From Enhygromyxa salina (GTDB lineage Bacteria; Myxococcota_A; Polyangia; Nannocystales; Nannocystaceae), in NCBI RefSeq assembly GCF_002994615.1, contig NZ_PVNK01000035.1:1-45748 (forward strand): a DNA stretch of 45,748 bases, read 5' to 3'. Each line of letters opens with the position of its first letter. Position 1 is the first letter of the stretch. The position numbers and the translations under genes were made by a program. The notes below the pieces were generated by a model. That model had not been told where the DNA came from and did no database searches. It saw only the letters and a list, made by a program, of their open reading frames with translations. Shown one piece after another: positions 1-9,622 of the stretch.

Positions 1-82
1 CCGAGCGGACCCGCGCGAGCCCGAGCGCCCACCCCGACTCCCACCCCGGGGTGGGCGCTCGAGCTCGCGCGGGTCCGCTCGG
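1..82. repeat. very long near-perfect hairpin at window edge
   Basis: Bases 1-20 are the exact reverse complement of 63-82, and 22-36 of 47-61. One C/A mismatch (21/62) and a 10-nt loop (37-46) complete a 35-bp stem. The open frame of the large ATPase gene runs through it in its last visible codons, giving a Gly/Val/Ala/Arg-rich stretch. No T-run follows inside the window. It may be a terminator-like structure at the gene end or another palindromic insertion; the stop codon lies outside the window. Confidence 0.85.
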
Positions 83-3000
83 CTGGCAAGTACACGGCGA
101 GCATGAGCTGCTCGTCGTCTTGCTCGACGTCCAAGAAGCCGCCGAGCCGGGTCGCAACCTGGCGACAGGCGCTGACGCCACCGGTGACGCCGACGGTGGT
201 CGGGCGCCCGAGCACGGTCACCGCGATCCGGCCCCAGGACCCCGGGCTGGCCCCGGGGATCTCCGAGGCCTGGACGGCGTCGAGCTCTTCGAGGGTCCCG
301 ACGGCGCGCAACTGCTCGGGCTCGACGACGCTGTCGCGCGCGCACATGGCGAGATGCACGAGCAAGGACTGCAGCTCCAGGAGCTCGCCGTGGACGCGCA
401 GCTGGGGTCGGGCGCGCAGGTACAGCCAGGGCACGCTGCCCACGGTCTCGAGCAGCACCTGCCGCGAGCCCTCGAGCACCTCGGCGACCTCGACGAGCTC
501 GTTGCGGGCGAGCGCGCGCAGGTAGGCGTTGCTGTGGCGGCGGCTGGTCCGGTCGTGGGCCCGGGCGAGCGGGACGTCTTGCTGCTCGGCCGCCCGATCG
601 AGCTCACGCTCACGCTCGCGCGCGTCGTCGAGGCCGAGCTCCGCGGCGAGCTCCGAGGCGAGGTGCACGTGCTCGCGCGCGGCGAGGACATCGCTGCCGC
701 GCAGGAGCTCGCCGAGGGCGCGGTGGGCCTCGAGCGCGAACTGAACCTGGCCGTGGCTGGCGAGCCCGGAGATCAGCGCGCCCGCGGCGACCCGGGCCCG
801 GTCGCGCTTGCCCGTGGCCATCGCGTGGCGCATGCGAGCGAGCTGGGCGAAGGCGGCCAGGCGCGGCGACTGGCGGCCAGCCTTGTCGAGCCGACGCAGC
901 GTGTCCTCGCGCAGGCGCTCGTCGGACGGCGCGCGCCCACGGACGAGGACCAGCGCGAGCGCGGCCCACAGATCGTAGGCGAAGTCGGGCATGTGGGGGC
1001 GGTCGAAGGCCCGGGTCAAGCCGAGCTCGACCTGCTCGCGCGCGCGGGTCTGCTCGCCGACCTCGAGCAGCGCGAGCGCGAGGTAGGCGTGGGGCAGGTA
1101 CCCCTCGTAGTTGACCAGCTCGCGCGCGCTGGCCCGGGCCGAGAGGCTGGCCGCGGCGTCGACGACGTTGCGGGCCCCGACCCGCGCGCGCAGGTACAGG
1201 CGCAGCGCGTCGATCCCGAGGTCGACGACCGTGTCGCCCTGGACCTCGTTGAGCGCGGCGGCCTCGTCGAGCCAGCCGTGGAGGACCTGCAGCGGCTCGC
1301 GGTCGCGGGCGTACGCGGCCTTGAAGAACAAGCTCGCGACCGCGATCGAGAGATCACCCGTGCGGCGAAAATGCGCGACCGCTTCGTCGAGCGAGGCGAG
1401 GCCCTGGCGGTACTCGCCGGCCGGCAGCTCGACGAGGTGTCCGCGGAGGTGCTGCGCCATCGCCAGGGCCCAGTCGCTCGACACTCGGGTCGCGAGCTCG
1501 GTGGCCTGACGCAGCAGCTGCTTGCCCTCGTCGACCTTGCCGTGCATCGCGACGTGGGCGCCGTGGAGCGCGAGCACGCTCGACGCGGCCGCGCTCTCGA
1601 GCCCCCGCGCGTGCCGCAGCGCCCGCAGCAGGCACAGCTGTGCGCTGCGCGGCTCGGGCAGCGCGAGGACCACGGCCATCCGCGCGTACAGCCAGCACAG
1701 CTGCTCACGCAGCTGCGTGGCCGCGCGGTCGCCTAGGTCCTGGCCGAGCTTGTCGACGACCGGATCGCCGCGTCCTTCGACGGGCTCGCCGGGCTTGTCG
1801 CGGGTCAGGCCCAGGCGCAGCTTGGCCTCGAAGATGCTCGCGCGCAGGCGGAGGCCGGCCTCGGGCAAGGGACGATCGGCGCGGGCCAGCGCGAGGCGCC
1901 CGATCGTCGCGGCCCCGCGGGCGACGGACTTGCGAAACAAGCCGTGCACGGCCTTGGCCGCGATCCGGCTGGCGACGAGGGGATCGTCGGCCTCGACCAC
2001 GGCCTCGGCGTAGAGCTGCGCGGCCTCGTCGTATTTTCGGCCGAGCAGCGCGACGTCGGCGGCGCCCTCGACCGCGGCGAAGCGCCCAGCCCCGCGGCCG
2101 CGCTCGACGAGCGCGCGCGTGAAGTGCCACCCCGAGCGCTCCAGGTCGAACACGCCGAGCATCTCGCGACCGGCGGCGAGGTGCATCTGCGCCAGGTGAG
2201 GGTCGCTGTGCGAGTCCTGCCCGAGGGCCCGATCGGTGTGATAGGCGAGGCGCGCCGCGCTGACCCGAGGTCCGAGCGACGCCAGCCAGCCGGCCACGGT
2301 CGCGTGGGCCCGGCGGACGTCGCCGGCCGGGGTCCGCTTGACGACCAGCTCGCGGACCAGCTCATGGGGGAAGCGGAGGCTGGCCTCGCCGGCCTTGGTC
2401 ATGAGCCCGCGGCGCTCGAGCCCCGAGATCGCGCCGCCGACCCGCTTGGGGTCCCAGCCCGAGACGCGCTGAAACCAGGCCTCGTCGACGTGGCCCCCGG
2501 CGACGGCGGCGAGCAGCGCGAGCCAGCGCTCGTCGAGGCTCGCAGCCTCGACGCGATCGGTGAACACGCGCTTGGGGCTGGTGCCGCCGACCTTGCGCTT
2601 GCGCAGCGACCACGGCTCGGGGTCCTCGCGGACGAGCACCCCGCGCTCGATCCAGGACTGCAAGGTCGCCCACGCGACCAGCGGGTTGCCGCGGCTGGCC
2701 TCGTGCAAGACCTCGGCGAGCTCGTTGGCGCGCACGACCGGGCCCGGGAGCCCGGCGACGATCATGCGCTCGAGCTCTGCGACCGCGAGCGACTCGAGCA
2801 CGACCCGACGCAGGAGCAGCTGAGGGTCGCGCTTGGGGTTCCAGTTGCTGTCGTCGGGGGCGTCGGCCAGGCCCGGCGGCGCCTGGCCACACAGGCCCGC
2901 GACGATCATCGTGTGGTGGCTGCGGTCCTCGACCAGCAAGCGGCGCAAGACCGCGACCGAGCCGCGGTCGGCGAGCTCGAGGTTGTCGAGCAGGATGACC

Positions 3001-4178
3001 AGGGGGCGGTCCTGGGAGCCGATCGCCCGGACGCCCTCGGCGACCGCGACCGCGTGGCGGGCGAAGCCCTCCTCGAACTCGCCGCTGTGGACCTCGGGCG
3101 GCGGTGAGCTGGCCTCGTCGCCGACATCGAGGAGATCGGCGAGGCCCGGCGCGTAGCTGGCGAGGACCCCCGCGAGCGAGCCGGTCCGGCGCGTCAGTCG
3201 GTCGCAGACGCGCTCGGCGGCCTCGGGCGGACAGCTCGACAGCGCCACCGGGAGGCGCCCGAGCGCGCCCATCAGACCGGCGCGGCTCTCCCCGCAGCCG
3301 CTGAGGTACTCGCCGGTGAGCAGCACCGCGCGCTCTTCGGCCCGCAGCCAGCTGGCGAATTCCTCGAGCAGCCGGCTCTTGCCGACGCCCTGGGCGCCGC
3401 AGACCAGGGTCACCGACGAGCGCGCGATCTGGGCGTCGCTGAAGGCCTGCTCGAGCGCCCGACGACCCTGCTCGCGCCCGACGAAGGGCGGGTGCGGGCT
3501 CAGGGGGCTGGTCGGCGGGCCCTCGTCTCGGGTCAGGGCCCGCGCGCGCCCCCACAGCTCGGCGGCCGAGCGCGGCGGCGGCTCGAGCAGGGTTGCGACG
3601 TGGCGACCGGCGACCCGGCGCAGCAGCGCGACGAGGTCCTCGACGTCCTGCTCGGCCGTCCCGGCCCCGCACAGGTGCGAGAAGCCCTCGAGGCGAAAGC
3701 GGCCCTCGCTCTGACGCAGCTCGCCGACGCGGAGGCTGATGCCGCGAACCTTGGCCTCGTGGAGTCGGTTGACGAGCCCGGTCAGGGCGACGGCGAGGGC
3801 CCGCGACTCACGAGCCGGGAGCTGGGCGCCGAGGTGCTCGCCCTCGACCGGCTCATGGACGAGGGCCATGCCGCCAGGCAGGTCGATCGTCGCGCGGACC
3901 CGGGGCTGGACCGCCTCGTCGGCGGTCACGGCTCGACGCACGCGCTCGCGGTGGCGCTCGGGGATCGGCAGGTACTGAAGCGAGATCCGATGGTGCGGCG
4001 GGCGCCCGAGCTCGCGCTCGAGGTCCGTGATCGGCACCGCCCAGACCGGGCTCGCGTGGCGGACCTTGCCGACCACACAAAAGCGGTCCCAGATGATCAT
4101 GCCGGGCTCGAGCGTCAGCGGGTCGATGCCCGACAGCCGGCCGAGGTCAGCCGGCTCACGCGATCGCTGGGTCGGCAT
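1..4178 (-). CDS. pseudokinase-like / STAND ATPase / helical-repeat signalling protein (3' end outside window)
   Basis: The frame is open from ATG 4178 to base 1, at least 1,392 codons, and is cut by the left edge. Residues ~25-170 resemble a protein kinase without catalysis: WDRFCVVGKV (30-39) lies where the glycine loop would be, LVHEPVEGEHL (106-116) resembles the hinge, and LVNRLHEAKVRGISL (135-149) occupies the catalytic-loop position, but no VAIK lysine, HRD or DFG is seen. FVGRE (233-237), Walker A GAQGVGKS (261-268) and Walker B LVILLDN (D398) then mark a STAND/AAA NTPase. The remaining ~900 residues are Ala/Leu/Glu/Arg-rich and look helical, as in the TPR tails of this class. Kinase-STAND-TPR proteins are common cytoplasmic signalling proteins in myxobacteria. 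The start lies 41 bp after the histidine kinase stop, so the two are probably co-transcribed. The ATPase call is firm; the pseudokinase call is inference. Confidence 0.8.
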   Translation of the reverse strand, partial: MPTQRSREPADLGRLSGIDPLTLEPGMIIWDRFCVVGKVRHASPVWAVPITDLERELGRPPHHRISLQYLPIPERHRERVRRAVTADEAVQPRVRATIDLPGGMALVHEPVEGEHLGAQLPARESRALAVALTGLVNRLHEAKVRGISLRVGELRQSEGRFRLEGFSHLCGAGTAEQDVEDLVALLRRVAGRHVATLLEPPPRSAAELWGRARALTRDEGPPTSPLSPHPPFVGREQGRRALEQAFSDAQIARSSVTLVCGAQGVGKSRLLEEFASWLRAEERAVLLTGEYLSGCGESRAGLMGALGRLPVALSSCPPEAAERVCDRLTRRTGSLAGVLASYAPGLADLLDVGDEASSPPPEVHSGEFEEGFARHAVAVAEGVRAIGSQDRPLVILLDNLELADRGSVAVLRRLLVEDRSHHTMIVAGLCGQAPPGLADAPDDSNWNPKRDPQLLLRRVVLESLAVAELERMIVAGLPGPVVRANELAEVLHEASRGNPLVAWATLQSWIERGVLVREDPEPWSLRKRKVGGTSPKRVFTDRVEAASLDERWLALLAAVAGGHVDEAWFQRVSGWDPKRVGGAISGLERRGLMTKAGEASLRFPHELVRELVVKRTPAGDVRRAHATVAGWLASLGPRVSAARLAYHTDRALGQDSHSDPHLAQMHLAAGREMLGVFDLERSGWHFTRALVERGRGAGRFAAVEGAADVALLGRKYDEAAQLYAEAVVEADDPLVASRIAAKAVHGLFRKSVARGAATIGRLALARADRPLPEAGLRLRASIFEAKLRLGLTRDKPGEPVEGRGDPVVDKLGQDLGDRAATQLREQLCWLYARMAVVLALPEPRSAQLCLLRALRHARGLESAAASSVLALHGAHVAMHGKVDEGKQLLRQATELATRVSSDWALAMAQHLRGHLVELPAGEYRQGLASLDEAVAHFRRTGDLSIAVASLFFKAAYARDREPLQVLHGWLDEAAALNEVQGDTVVDLGIDALRLYLRARVGARNVVDAAASLSARASARELVNYEGYLPHAYLALALLEVGEQTRAREQVELGLTRAFDRPHMPDFAYDLWAALALVLVRGRAPSDERLREDTLRRLDKAGRQSPRLAAFAQLARMRHAMATGKRDRARVAAGALISGLASHGQVQFALEAHRALGELLRGSDVLAAREHVHLASELAAELGLDDARERERELDRAAEQQDVPLARAHDRTSRRHSNAYLRALARNELVEVAEVLEGSRQVLLETVGSVPWLYLRARPQLRVHGELLELQSLLVHLAMCARDSVVEPEQLRAVGTLEELDAVQASEIPGASPGSWGRIAVTVLGRPTTVGVTGGVSACRQVATRLGGFLDVEQDDEQLMLAVYLPAERTRASSSAHPGVGVGVGARARAGPL

Positions 4179-4219
4179 GTGCTTGGTCGTCTGGGTCGCG
4201 GCGAGCTCGCCGACTCGAC

Positions 4220-5125
4220 TCAAGCGCCGACGTCGACTTTGGGAACACTGAAGGTGAACCGAGCGCCCTCGCCGTCGCGAGAATCCGCGTGGATCATCCC
4301 GCCCCAAGTGTTGACCAAAGTCTTGCACACGTACAAGCCAATGCCTGTCCCTTCTGCGTGGGTCGTGAAGAAGAGATCGAAGATCGATGCGACGGCCGCC
4401 GCCGGGATCCCGGGGCCGTCATCGGCGACCTGAACGAAGGCGAATTCGTCGGAAGCCCAGGATGAAATCGTCACTCCTGCGCCGACCGGATCCTCGAGCT
4501 CGTGGATCGCGTGCGCGGCGTTGCGCAGGAGGTTGACCATGACCCGCATCAGGGCGCTGCGCGGGGCCTGAACTTCGAGGGTGTCTTCGGTTTCGAAGCG
4601 CAGCTCGAGCGGCACGAGCCGTCCGCCGAGGCGCGCCGCCGAGCTCAAGGCCCCATTGAGCGGGAGCCGCTCGACCTTTTGATCTTTTGGCGACATGCAG
4701 TCGCGCTGGATCTGGAGGGTCTCGGCGGCCAGCTCCGCCGCCATCCGCGAGCCCGAGCGCGCGTCGTCGATCGCCTCGAGCACGAGCTCGACGCGGCGGG
4801 TGTCGATGGATTTGTTGGCGCCGGGCTCGAGCACGCCGCTGCGGGCGAGCAAGCCCGGCGCGTAGTCGAGCCCCGCGGTGACACCCTGGAGGAGCGAGCG
4901 CAGGTCGTGCATGGCCGACGCAGCCAGCGGCGCGCTCGAGGCCCGGCTGATCTCTTCGCTCAGCGCCGTGAGCATCGGATGGTTCGGGTGCTCACGCGAC
5001 AGGTCCACCAGGAAGGACATCAACCCATGGACGAACTCGTCGACGCTCGAGGAAGCCTCGAACACTCGACCGAGCTCTTCGCGCACCGAACCAGGGCGCG
5101 TGGCTGGCGAATTCTTCCCTGCCAT
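4220..5125 (-). CDS. sensor histidine kinase
   Basis: Two-component sensor kinase of about 301 residues. The H-box is SAMHDLRSLLQG with phospho-acceptor His73. The N-box is LLRNAAHAI (~199-207), G1 is DDGPGIP (235-241) and G2 is GTGIGLYVCK (~259-268), which together form a complete HATPase_c domain. No transmembrane segment or PAS domain is evident in the ~70 residues before the H-box, so it is probably cytoplasmic with an unknown N-terminal input region. ATG 5125 was chosen because a TAAACT box lies 13 nt upstream; ATG 5152 and TTG 5173 are in frame alternatives. It is followed 41 bp later by the pseudokinase/STAND gene. No response regulator is next to it, so its partner is unknown. Confidence 0.88.
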   Translation of the reverse strand: MAGKNSPATRPGSVREELGRVFEASSSVDEFVHGLMSFLVDLSREHPNHPMLTALSEEISRASSAPLAASAMHDLRSLLQGVTAGLDYAPGLLARSGVLEPGANKSIDTRRVELVLEAIDDARSGSRMAAELAAETLQIQRDCMSPKDQKVERLPLNGALSSAARLGGRLVPLELRFETEDTLEVQAPRSALMRVMVNLLRNAAHAIHELEDPVGAGVTISSWASDEFAFVQVADDGPGIPAAAVASIFDLFFTTHAEGTGIGLYVCKTLVNTWGGMIHADSRDGEGARFTFSVPKVDVGA

Positions 5126-5311
5126 AACGACTACTGACAGTTTAGGGGGCATCGAGAGTGCCCGGAAGACCAAAGCGTGCGGCCCCGCTCATGGCAGCGC
5201 AGCACGCCCTCGCGCGCAAAAAACACCAGAGCCTCGCCGGGGATTGATCGAAAGGACAGTCACCGCTGGCGTTTTTTTGTTGGCGCGCGATCGACGGGGC
5301 ACGGTGCTGGC

Positions 5312-5671
5312 ATGTCGGACAATCGCCGCCGCCACCGCGTCTTCTTCACCAAGCACACCGAGTACCACCTGCGGGGCGAGGAGTGCGTCGGAGTTCGAGA
5401 CCGGGCCTCGGGCGCGTGGATGGTCCAACACGCGGCCCTGCGCCTCCACGCGCTCGCGCTCCCGGAGCTCCCCCACAGCTCCGAGTGGATCGGCCAGCGC
5501 ATCCACTTTTGGGGCCGGGCGACCGACGTGCTGACCTCGCCGGTCGTGGCGATCGGGCGCCCGCGGATCGAGGAGGTCCTCGACTACGTGAGCCAGGCGC
5601 GCTCCGGCTTCATCCACGAGAACCCGAGCCCGGACCTCGAGGCGTCACTCCCGGCGGCCCTGAGCGCCTGA
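5312..5671 (+). CDS. small protein of unknown function (119 aa)
   Basis: ATG 5312 opens a 119-residue protein beginning MSDNRRRHRVFFTKHTEY. It is soluble, has no signal peptide or transmembrane segment, and contains a basic N-terminus and several aromatic residues (WMVQH, WIGQRIHFWGR). I do not recognise a family. The frame is open upstream to 5177, but codon use there is less GC-biased and MSDN looks like a natural start. It is divergent from the histidine kinase and lies 49 bp before the rhomboid-like gene, which has its own -10 box. Confidence 0.6.
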   Translation: MSDNRRRHRVFFTKHTEYHLRGEECVGVRDRASGAWMVQHAALRLHALALPELPHSSEWIGQRIHFWGRATDVLTSPVVAIGRPRIEEVLDYVSQARSGFIHENPSPDLEASLPAALSA

Positions 5672-5708
5672 CCGGGCCCGAGCCCGAGCCCGCGCCCGAA
5701 ACTTCAAC

Positions 5709-5714
5709 TACACT
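5709..5714 (+). promoter_or_regulatory. -10 box TACACT for the rhomboid-like gene
   Basis: TACACT ends 6 nt before GTG 5721. A transcript starting at the usual distance from a -10 would begin at or next to the start codon, so it would be leaderless. No clear -35 is seen. Confidence 0.5.
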
Positions 5715-5720
5715 GCGGCG

Positions 5721-6419
5721 GTGTTGCCGAGGTTTCGGCGCGGGGCGTTCGCTCTGTTCGCGCTCGTGTTTCTGACGACGATGCTGCTCGGCGATCGCAG
5801 CTCGTTCGACAGCGCGTTGACGCTGCGTCCCGCACAGGTCCTCGACGGCCACCAGTGGTGGACGCCGTTGAGCGCGCTCTTTCACTACCCCGAGGGGCTC
5901 GGGCTCGTCGGGCTGCTGTGGACCCTGTCCATCCAGTGGGTGATCGGCAGCCGGCTCGAGGGTTTTTGGGGCACGACCCGCTACCTGATCATGGTCCTGG
6001 TCGCGGGGCTGGTCGGTTACGGCGCGGTCCTGGGTCTAGGTCTCGGTTTCGGGGCGAGCGTGCCCGCGCTCGCCTACGCCGGGCCCGGCCCGCTGGACAC
6101 GGCCGCGGTCGTGGCCTTCGCCTGGGTGTTCGCAAACGAGCGCATGAAGCTCAACCGCACCGAGATCTCGCCGCTGCTCGTCGCCGGGGTCGCGGGCCCG
6201 ATCAGCGTCGGCTTTCCGCTCCTGGTGACCCTCGTCGCGGGCACGCCCATCGCCCAGGCGTGGCCCTCGCTAATCCCGGGCGCGGTCGCGGCCGCGGTCG
6301 CCACGGTCTTCGTGCAGCCCTGGCGAAAGCGTGAGAAGTCGGGCAAAGTCGGGCCCACGAAGCTGCGCGGCCAGCCCCATTTGCGTGTCATCCGAACTCC
6401 CGATGACATGCTCAACTAA
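5721..6419 (+). CDS. rhomboid/derlin-like membrane protein, probably inactive
   Basis: A 232-residue integral membrane protein with about six hydrophobic segments. The segment WWTPLSALFHYPEG followed by GSRLEGFWGTTRYLIM resembles the TM1-TM3 region of rhomboids and derlins (H/W-rich loop, then a W-G-x-x-R helix start). Where an active rhomboid carries GxSG it has AGPGPLDTAAVVAFAWVF with no serine, and no partner histidine is seen in the last helix. It is therefore more likely a pseudo-rhomboid or derlin-like protein than a protease. The C-terminus (from ~205) is basic and cytoplasmic. GTG start supported by the -10 box 6 nt upstream. It ends 20 bp before the sigma-54 activator. The family call is by motif resemblance only. 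Confidence 0.65.
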   Translation: MLPRFRRGAFALFALVFLTTMLLGDRSSFDSALTLRPAQVLDGHQWWTPLSALFHYPEGLGLVGLLWTLSIQWVIGSRLEGFWGTTRYLIMVLVAGLVGYGAVLGLGLGFGASVPALAYAGPGPLDTAAVVAFAWVFANERMKLNRTEISPLLVAGVAGPISVGFPLLVTLVAGTPIAQAWPSLIPGAVAAAVATVFVQPWRKREKSGKVGPTKLRGQPHLRVIRTPDDMLN

Positions 6420-6439
6420 TCCCGCGCACGCCGATTGGT

Positions 6440-7921
<1,482 letters not shown>

Positions 7922-7927
7922 CCGGTG

Positions 7928-8443
7928 ATGAAGTCGGTCATGAAGTCGGTCACGACCCTGATCGCGGCGCTGTCGATCCTGGTGCTGGCCAGCTTCGGCT
8001 GCCGCCCGAACGAGTCCGAGCCAGTCTCGGTCGCCCGGACCTTCGCCGAGGCCGTGCGCCGCGGCGACGTCGACGGGATGCTCGCGGTCGTCGAGCACCC
8101 GGCCGTCGACCACCTCGAGCTCGTCGCCGAGCGGGCCGGCGATCAGGTCGGTGGCCGCCGCGGGATCGAGGCCAGCGAGATGCTGCAGATCGTCGGCGTC
8201 GACCGGACCGTCGCCGTCGCCGACGCCGAGCTGCTCGAGGACGACGGCGAGCGGGCCCGGGTCGAGCTGACCATGACCGACGGCCGCACGGTCCGGCTCG
8301 AGCTCGTGTGGGAGCAGGCGATCGCCGGCGGCGACGACAGCCCCGCCCGCGCCGGGGGCTGGAAGGTCCGCATCCCCCTGCCCTCGTCGCCCACGCTCGA
8401 CGCCGATCCACTCGCGCCCGGAGTTCAGCCGAGCGGTGCCTGA
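7928..8443 (+). CDS. secreted or lipoprotein-like protein, NTF2/DUF4878-like
   Basis: About 171 residues, with a hydrophobic signal segment (TTLIAALSILVLASFGC) ending at a cysteine. The lipobox is weak (S-F-G-C), so it could be a lipoprotein or simply secreted. The mature part begins VARTFAEAVRRGDVDGMLAVVEHP, which resembles small NTF2-like/DUF4878 domains that start with a helix followed by residues around a pocket, and ends in a beta-rich segment (ARVELTMTDGRTVRLELVWE). ATG 7928 follows the activator stop by 6 bp; GTG 7925 is an in-frame alternative. It overlaps the next gene by 8 bp, so the two are translationally coupled. Confidence 0.7.
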   Translation: MKSVMKSVTTLIAALSILVLASFGCRPNESEPVSVARTFAEAVRRGDVDGMLAVVEHPAVDHLELVAERAGDQVGGRRGIEASEMLQIVGVDRTVAVADAELLEDDGERARVELTMTDGRTVRLELVWEQAIAGGDDSPARAGGWKVRIPLPSSPTLDADPLAPGVQPSGA

Positions 8444-9113
8444 GCCCGCGCCAGCGCCAGCGCCGAAGCCCGGGGGTCGGCGCCTGTCTCCGCGCGCGCG
8501 TCGGGTGCTTGGCTGGGCGCTCGCGCCTGCCCTCGCGAGCCTCGCGATCGTCGTTCAGATCAGCCTCGACGTCCCCCGCGGCGAGATGCTCGAGCGCGAG
8601 CCCAAGAAGACCAAGACCAAACGCAAGTCCGCCGCGACCCGGTCCACGCCCCGCCCGGACGCCTGGAAAGCGCGCGGCGTCGAGGAGGTCGAGCAGCTGC
8701 GCGCGCGCTGGTCCGAGCGTCCCTTCGCCGACGAGCCGACCGACCCGAGCTTTCGTCGGCGGCACGAGGCGCTGCTGCGCAGCGTGGCCACCCGCGCCCG
8801 GGCCGAGGTCCTCCGGGGCGAGCGGCCCACGCCGATGCAGATCCGCCCGGCCTGCCACACGATCCGCTGCGAGCTCGAGCTGTGCGGGCCCAAGCCCATG
8901 ATTGACGGCATCGCCGCGCTGCTGCCGGGGGTCACCGTGGTCGATCAGCCGCTGTGGCATGAGCTGCGCGAGATCGAGACCGTCGCCAAGGTCTCCAAGC
9001 GCTCGGGCACGGCCAGGGAGGACCACGTCTGCCGGCGGTGGCTCGTCGACTTTGCGATCGAGGGGCCCGCGCCCAAGGATCTGCGCATGCCCGACGCGGA
9101 GGCCGCGGGCTGA
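8436..9113 (+). CDS. membrane-anchored periplasmic protein of unknown function
   Basis: A 225-residue protein: a Pro/Ala-rich cytoplasmic N-terminus, one transmembrane helix (~28-48, GWALAPALASLAIVVQI), a basic linker and a soluble domain. That domain holds four cysteines in CHTIRCELELC and VCRRW, a spacing that suggests disulphides in the periplasm. I do not recognise a family. GTG 8436 overlaps the preceding stop by 8 bp, so the two envelope proteins are probably made together. It is the last gene before a 500-bp gene-poor stretch. Confidence 0.65.
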   Translation: MPEPAPAPAPKPGGRRLSPRARRVLGWALAPALASLAIVVQISLDVPRGEMLEREPKKTKTKRKSAATRSTPRPDAWKARGVEEVEQLRARWSERPFADEPTDPSFRRRHEALLRSVATRARAEVLRGERPTPMQIRPACHTIRCELELCGPKPMIDGIAALLPGVTVVDQPLWHELREIETVAKVSKRSGTAREDHVCRRWLVDFAIEGPAPKDLRMPDAEAAG

Positions 9114-9622
9114 ACGCGGCCGGCGCCACTGGAGCAGCGAGCTCGACCGCCCCCCGCCAGCGGGCCAATCGCATCAGTCCGAGCACCCCGCCCCCCCGAA
9201 ATCGGACCCCCAAACTGATCCCGAGGGCCCCAAAACTACACACTGGGTGGCCCGAGACCGATCCCGAGGGTCATCGGAGCGCGAGCTCGGGCCCCGCGAG
9301 AGCTCGGGAGCTCGCACGAGGCCCACGGGTAGGGGTCGCGAGGCCCGGCGGAGGCACCTCGACCCCCGAGACTGGGCCCGACGTCGACCCCGGGGTCCTC
9401 GGAAGCTACGCATTGGGTGGTCCGCGTACACAATCGAGGGGGCGGTACCCACAAAGCTGCGGGTCGGCGGGGCTCGGGAGCAGGTCGCGAGGACACATTG
9501 CGTGGCACGGGCGCGAGGCCGAGGGCCGGCGCGGCGCGACGCCGGAGGTCGCGGAGGCTCGCCGAGCCCGAGCGGGGGGCTGGAGGCCGTCCGTGACAGA
9601 GTCGCTGACGGCCGCCGGGGTC
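9114..9622. other. gene-poor stretch with a degenerate threefold motif
   Basis: No open frame here has convincing codon use. A motif close to CTACACAYTGGGTGG occurs at 9236-9250 and 9406-9420, with a weaker copy at 9493-9505. Phrases around GATCCCGAGGG recur near 9217 and 9262. The DNA has the look of decayed repeats or a decayed gene next to the HipA-like module. No promoter or terminator is clear. Confidence 0.4.

Noticed and set aside
51..1736. 561-codon plus-strand open frame
   Set aside because: It is the shadow of the large minus-strand ATPase gene, which shows Walker A and B motifs and strong codon bias on the minus strand.
2362..3672. 436-codon minus-strand frame inside the ATPase gene
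   Set aside because: It is out of frame with the Walker motifs and extremely Arg/Pro/Ala-rich.
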